This document shows, piece by piece, positions 62,438 to 64,000 of a stretch of 64,000 nucleotides of DNA. The notes beneath the pieces are model-generated. The model was not told the DNA's origin, did not search any database, and worked only from the letters and a program-made list of their open reading frames with translations. Within the stretch, counting starts at the first letter, position 1. Every line of letters begins with the position of its first letter. This DNA is from an uncultured Burkholderiales bacterium (GTDB taxonomy: Bacteria; Pseudomonadota; Gammaproteobacteria; Burkholderiales; Burkholderiaceae_C): the NCBI GenBank assembly GCA_903871545.1, contig CAIQHG010000068.1, forward strand, positions 1 to 64,000, in the 5' to 3' direction. Both the position numbers and the translations under genes were made by a program.

Positions 62438-62566
62438 TAACTTTAGCCGGTCGTTTGCTCTGAGTGCTTCCGTAATCTAAGCAGGGATGAGCAACGTGTC
62501 CTCACCAAGAGATTCAATTGCTTTGTCTTTTAGCATTTAATATTCATGAAACGTATTTTGATTAAG

Positions 62567-62740
62567 CTATTCTGAGTCATGATTTTTGTAAAGATCGCGC
62601 AGCATAAAGTCGTCCTCATATATTTCATCTGTCTCATCAAAATCTGGGTCCCCCTGAGTGCTCAAATCGCTGTCTTCACCATCTTTTAACATATAGATAT
62701 CGAAAGCTTGTTTTTTTGTTTTGAGAGTATTTGGATCCAT
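62567..62740 (-). CDS. Small acidic protein upstream of the PPDK-like gene
   Basis: The 57-residue frame has a short Lys-rich start (MDPNTLKTKKQAFDIYMLK) and a strongly acidic remainder (DPDFDETDEIYEDDF). Its stop lies 31 bases before the ATG at 62536, on the same strand. No family is recognised. It could be a regulatory peptide of the PPDK-like protein, or a chance frame, though composition is unlike random A-T rich sequence. Confidence 0.45.
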   Translation of the reverse strand: MDPNTLKTKKQAFDIYMLKDGEDSDLSTQGDPDFDETDEIYEDDFMLRDLYKNHDSE

Positions 62741-63248
62741 AGGTTCTTTCGTTATTTGTAGTTCAGTAGAGCACCGTCCGGTATTTAAATAGTGATATTG
62801 GTCAAGGGGATGAATAATTTTTTTGAATTAAATTAAATTTTTTTAGGGACACACCGCACTCAGTCAGTTACTAACTGTTGCTTTTTTCTAATTACCCCCT
62901 TGCTCACTCCAAGCTCACTGAAGTCGCCATTTACCGCAAATTAGACCTTTTAAAAAACAGGTTTATTGCACCTAAACGCGACCCAAGAGAGCTGATCTGT
63001 CGAACGCAATTTTTACTTAAATTGTGGGCACGACCCGTGTCGATAAGACAAACCCCAATAACGTTAGAGTATGCTGATCAAAAGTGAGGTTTACCTCTAA
63101 ACCGTACAACACCCATTACAATCAATTTTGCTTTAGGCTATCAAAAAATTAAGCCCTAGCTGAGAAGTACTTTGGCTGCATTCACCAAGGAGCATCCAAA
63201 GCACAGCAACCTGAGCCACTCAATAATTTACAAACGGAGAGTTACCCA
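62741..63248. other. Gene-free divergent region upstream of frmA
   Basis: 508 bases between divergent genes. A 69-codon frame (62878-63087) has no family features. No FrmR-like gene or inverted repeat operator is evident. Confidence 0.45.
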
Positions 63249-64000
63249 ATGGACGTCCGAGCAGCCGTGGCCTATGAAGCAGGCAAACCCCTTGTGATTG
63301 AAACCGTACAACTAGAGGGGCCCAGGTACGGTGAAGTCTTAGTTGAAATAAAGGCAACCGGCGTCTGCCACACAGACGAGTACACCCGCTCGGGAAACGA
63401 TCCTGAGGGGATATTCCCCTCCATACTCGGCCACGAAGGTGCAGGCATCGTCGTAGACATCGGCCCAGGGGTTCAGAGCTTAAAAAAGGGCGATCACGTG
63501 ATACCTCTGTACACACCAGAGTGCCGTCAGTGCAAGTCCTGCCTGTCCCAGAAAACAAACCTTTGTACCGCAATCAGAGCCACCCAGGGGAGAGGTTTGA
63601 TGCCCGATGGCACTAGCCGATTCTCCATCGGCGGCAAACCCATACACCACTATATGGGGTGTTCAACATTTGCAAACTTTACTGTGCTACCCGAAATAGC
63701 TCTTGCTAAGATCAGGGAGGACGCCCCGTTTGATAAGGTCTGCTACATCGGCTGCGGAGTTACGACGGGTCTAGGCGCCGTTATCCACACCGCCAAAGTA
63801 GAGCCTGGCGCTAATGTGGTCATCTTCGGATTGGGAGGTATTGGATTGAATGTGGTCCAAGGTGCTCGAATCGCGGGTGCCGATAAGATTATTGGCGTGG
63901 ACCTGAATAACGCTCGCAGACCTTTGGCACATAAATTTGGAGCAACTCACTTTGTCAATCCGAATGAGTTAAAAGAAGATCTCGTACCCTACTTGGTTGA
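63249..64000 (+). CDS. frmA: S-(hydroxymethyl)glutathione dehydrogenase, class III alcohol dehydrogenase (partial)
   Basis: From the ATG at 63249 the frame is open for 250 codons to the window end, about two thirds of the usual 370-residue enzyme. Catalytic zinc ligands lie in GVCHTDEYTRSGNDPEG and LGHEGAG. The four structural-zinc Cys are in CRQCKSCLSQKTNLC, followed by GRGLMPDGTSRFS, CGVTTGLGAV and the NAD-binding GLGGIGLNVVQGARIAGA. It oxidises the glutathione-formaldehyde adduct, the main formaldehyde detoxification route in proteobacteria. An fghA esterase gene commonly follows and would lie beyond the window. Confidence 0.95.
   Translation, partial: MDVRAAVAYEAGKPLVIETVQLEGPRYGEVLVEIKATGVCHTDEYTRSGNDPEGIFPSILGHEGAGIVVDIGPGVQSLKKGDHVIPLYTPECRQCKSCLSQKTNLCTAIRATQGRGLMPDGTSRFSIGGKPIHHYMGCSTFANFTVLPEIALAKIREDAPFDKVCYIGCGVTTGLGAVIHTAKVEPGANVVIFGLGGIGLNVVQGARIAGADKIIGVDLNNARRPLAHKFGATHFVNPNELKEDLVPYLV

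Noticed and set aside
62878-63087. 69-codon frame between the acidic small gene and frmA
   Set aside because: No family features or ribosome-binding site; probably chance.

Overview
The window looks like chromosomal DNA of a freshwater or soil betaproteobacterium of the order Burkholderiales. The basis is family content: tripartite-type Bug (TctC-like) solute receptors, a fused LivM-LivG branched-chain transporter gene, a TIGR04348-type SenB glycosyltransferase, an AcuR-AcuI pair, and a glutathione-dependent formaldehyde dehydrogenase. Base composition is moderate and drops in the accessory stretches. No rRNA, tRNA, CRISPR array or intact insertion sequence was found.

Region by region. 1-2.4 kb: a minus-strand cyclic-nucleotide cassette, made of two stand-alone cNMP-binding domain proteins, a metazoan-type (class I) cyclic nucleotide phosphodiesterase and the N-terminus of a secreted 7TMR-DISM-like sensor. 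3.1-4.2 kb: an lrgA-lrgB (cidA-cidB) pair. 4.5-11.1 kb: a selenium locus, with senA, selD/senC and a four-gene phosphonate-type ABC transporter (putative selenium-oxyanion importer), facing convergently a senB gene. It should make selenoneine. 11.2-19.3 kb: accessory genes, including a Tat-exported amidohydrolase, an orphan GspE/PilT-type secretion ATPase with a CXXS thioredoxin-fold protein, a Sel1-repeat protein, a dienelactone-hydrolase-like enzyme, two small regulator-like proteins with a strong palindromic operator, and secreted hypotheticals. 19.7-26.2 kb: a plus-strand operon of acyl-CoA ligase, enoyl-CoA hydratase, MFS permease, AcuR-like repressor, AcuI acrylyl-CoA reductase and a solute-binding protein. 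It probably detoxifies or uses acrylate or a similar unsaturated short acid. 26.4-28.1 kb: a broken hicA and garD. 28.4-34.6 kb: a metal-resistance island (chrA, copA) bracketed by two 240-bp direct repeats, followed by a DUF4258/DUF2283/XRE toxin-antitoxin-like trio.

34.8-44.9 kb: a minus-strand Liv-type ABC transporter with two enolase-superfamily enzymes and a serine hydrolase, next to a plus-strand 2-hydroxyacid dehydrogenase. This looks like uptake and catabolism of a sugar acid or hydroxy acid. 45-53 kb: FrnE-like DsbA-family protein, a broken ParD-like antitoxin, cupin, RecQ, a TauD/CMD/Bug catabolic group, and a low-molecular-weight phosphatase gene interrupted by one UGA. 53.2-59.4 kb: ChaN, an 18-unit 8-bp minisatellite, DUF1330, and an AttEFGH-like ABC exporter set. 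59.8-64 kb: a hypothetical gene, a PPDK-like protein lacking the PEP/pyruvate domain with an acidic 57-residue gene upstream, and the start of frmA.

Two patterns cross the window. Many intergenic regions carry tiny tandem repeats (8-15 bp units, about three copies), so replication slippage seems to shape the non-coding DNA. Three otherwise intact genes each carry a single in-frame stop codon, one each of TAA, TGA and TAG, suggesting ongoing gene loss or sequence error rather than a changed genetic code.
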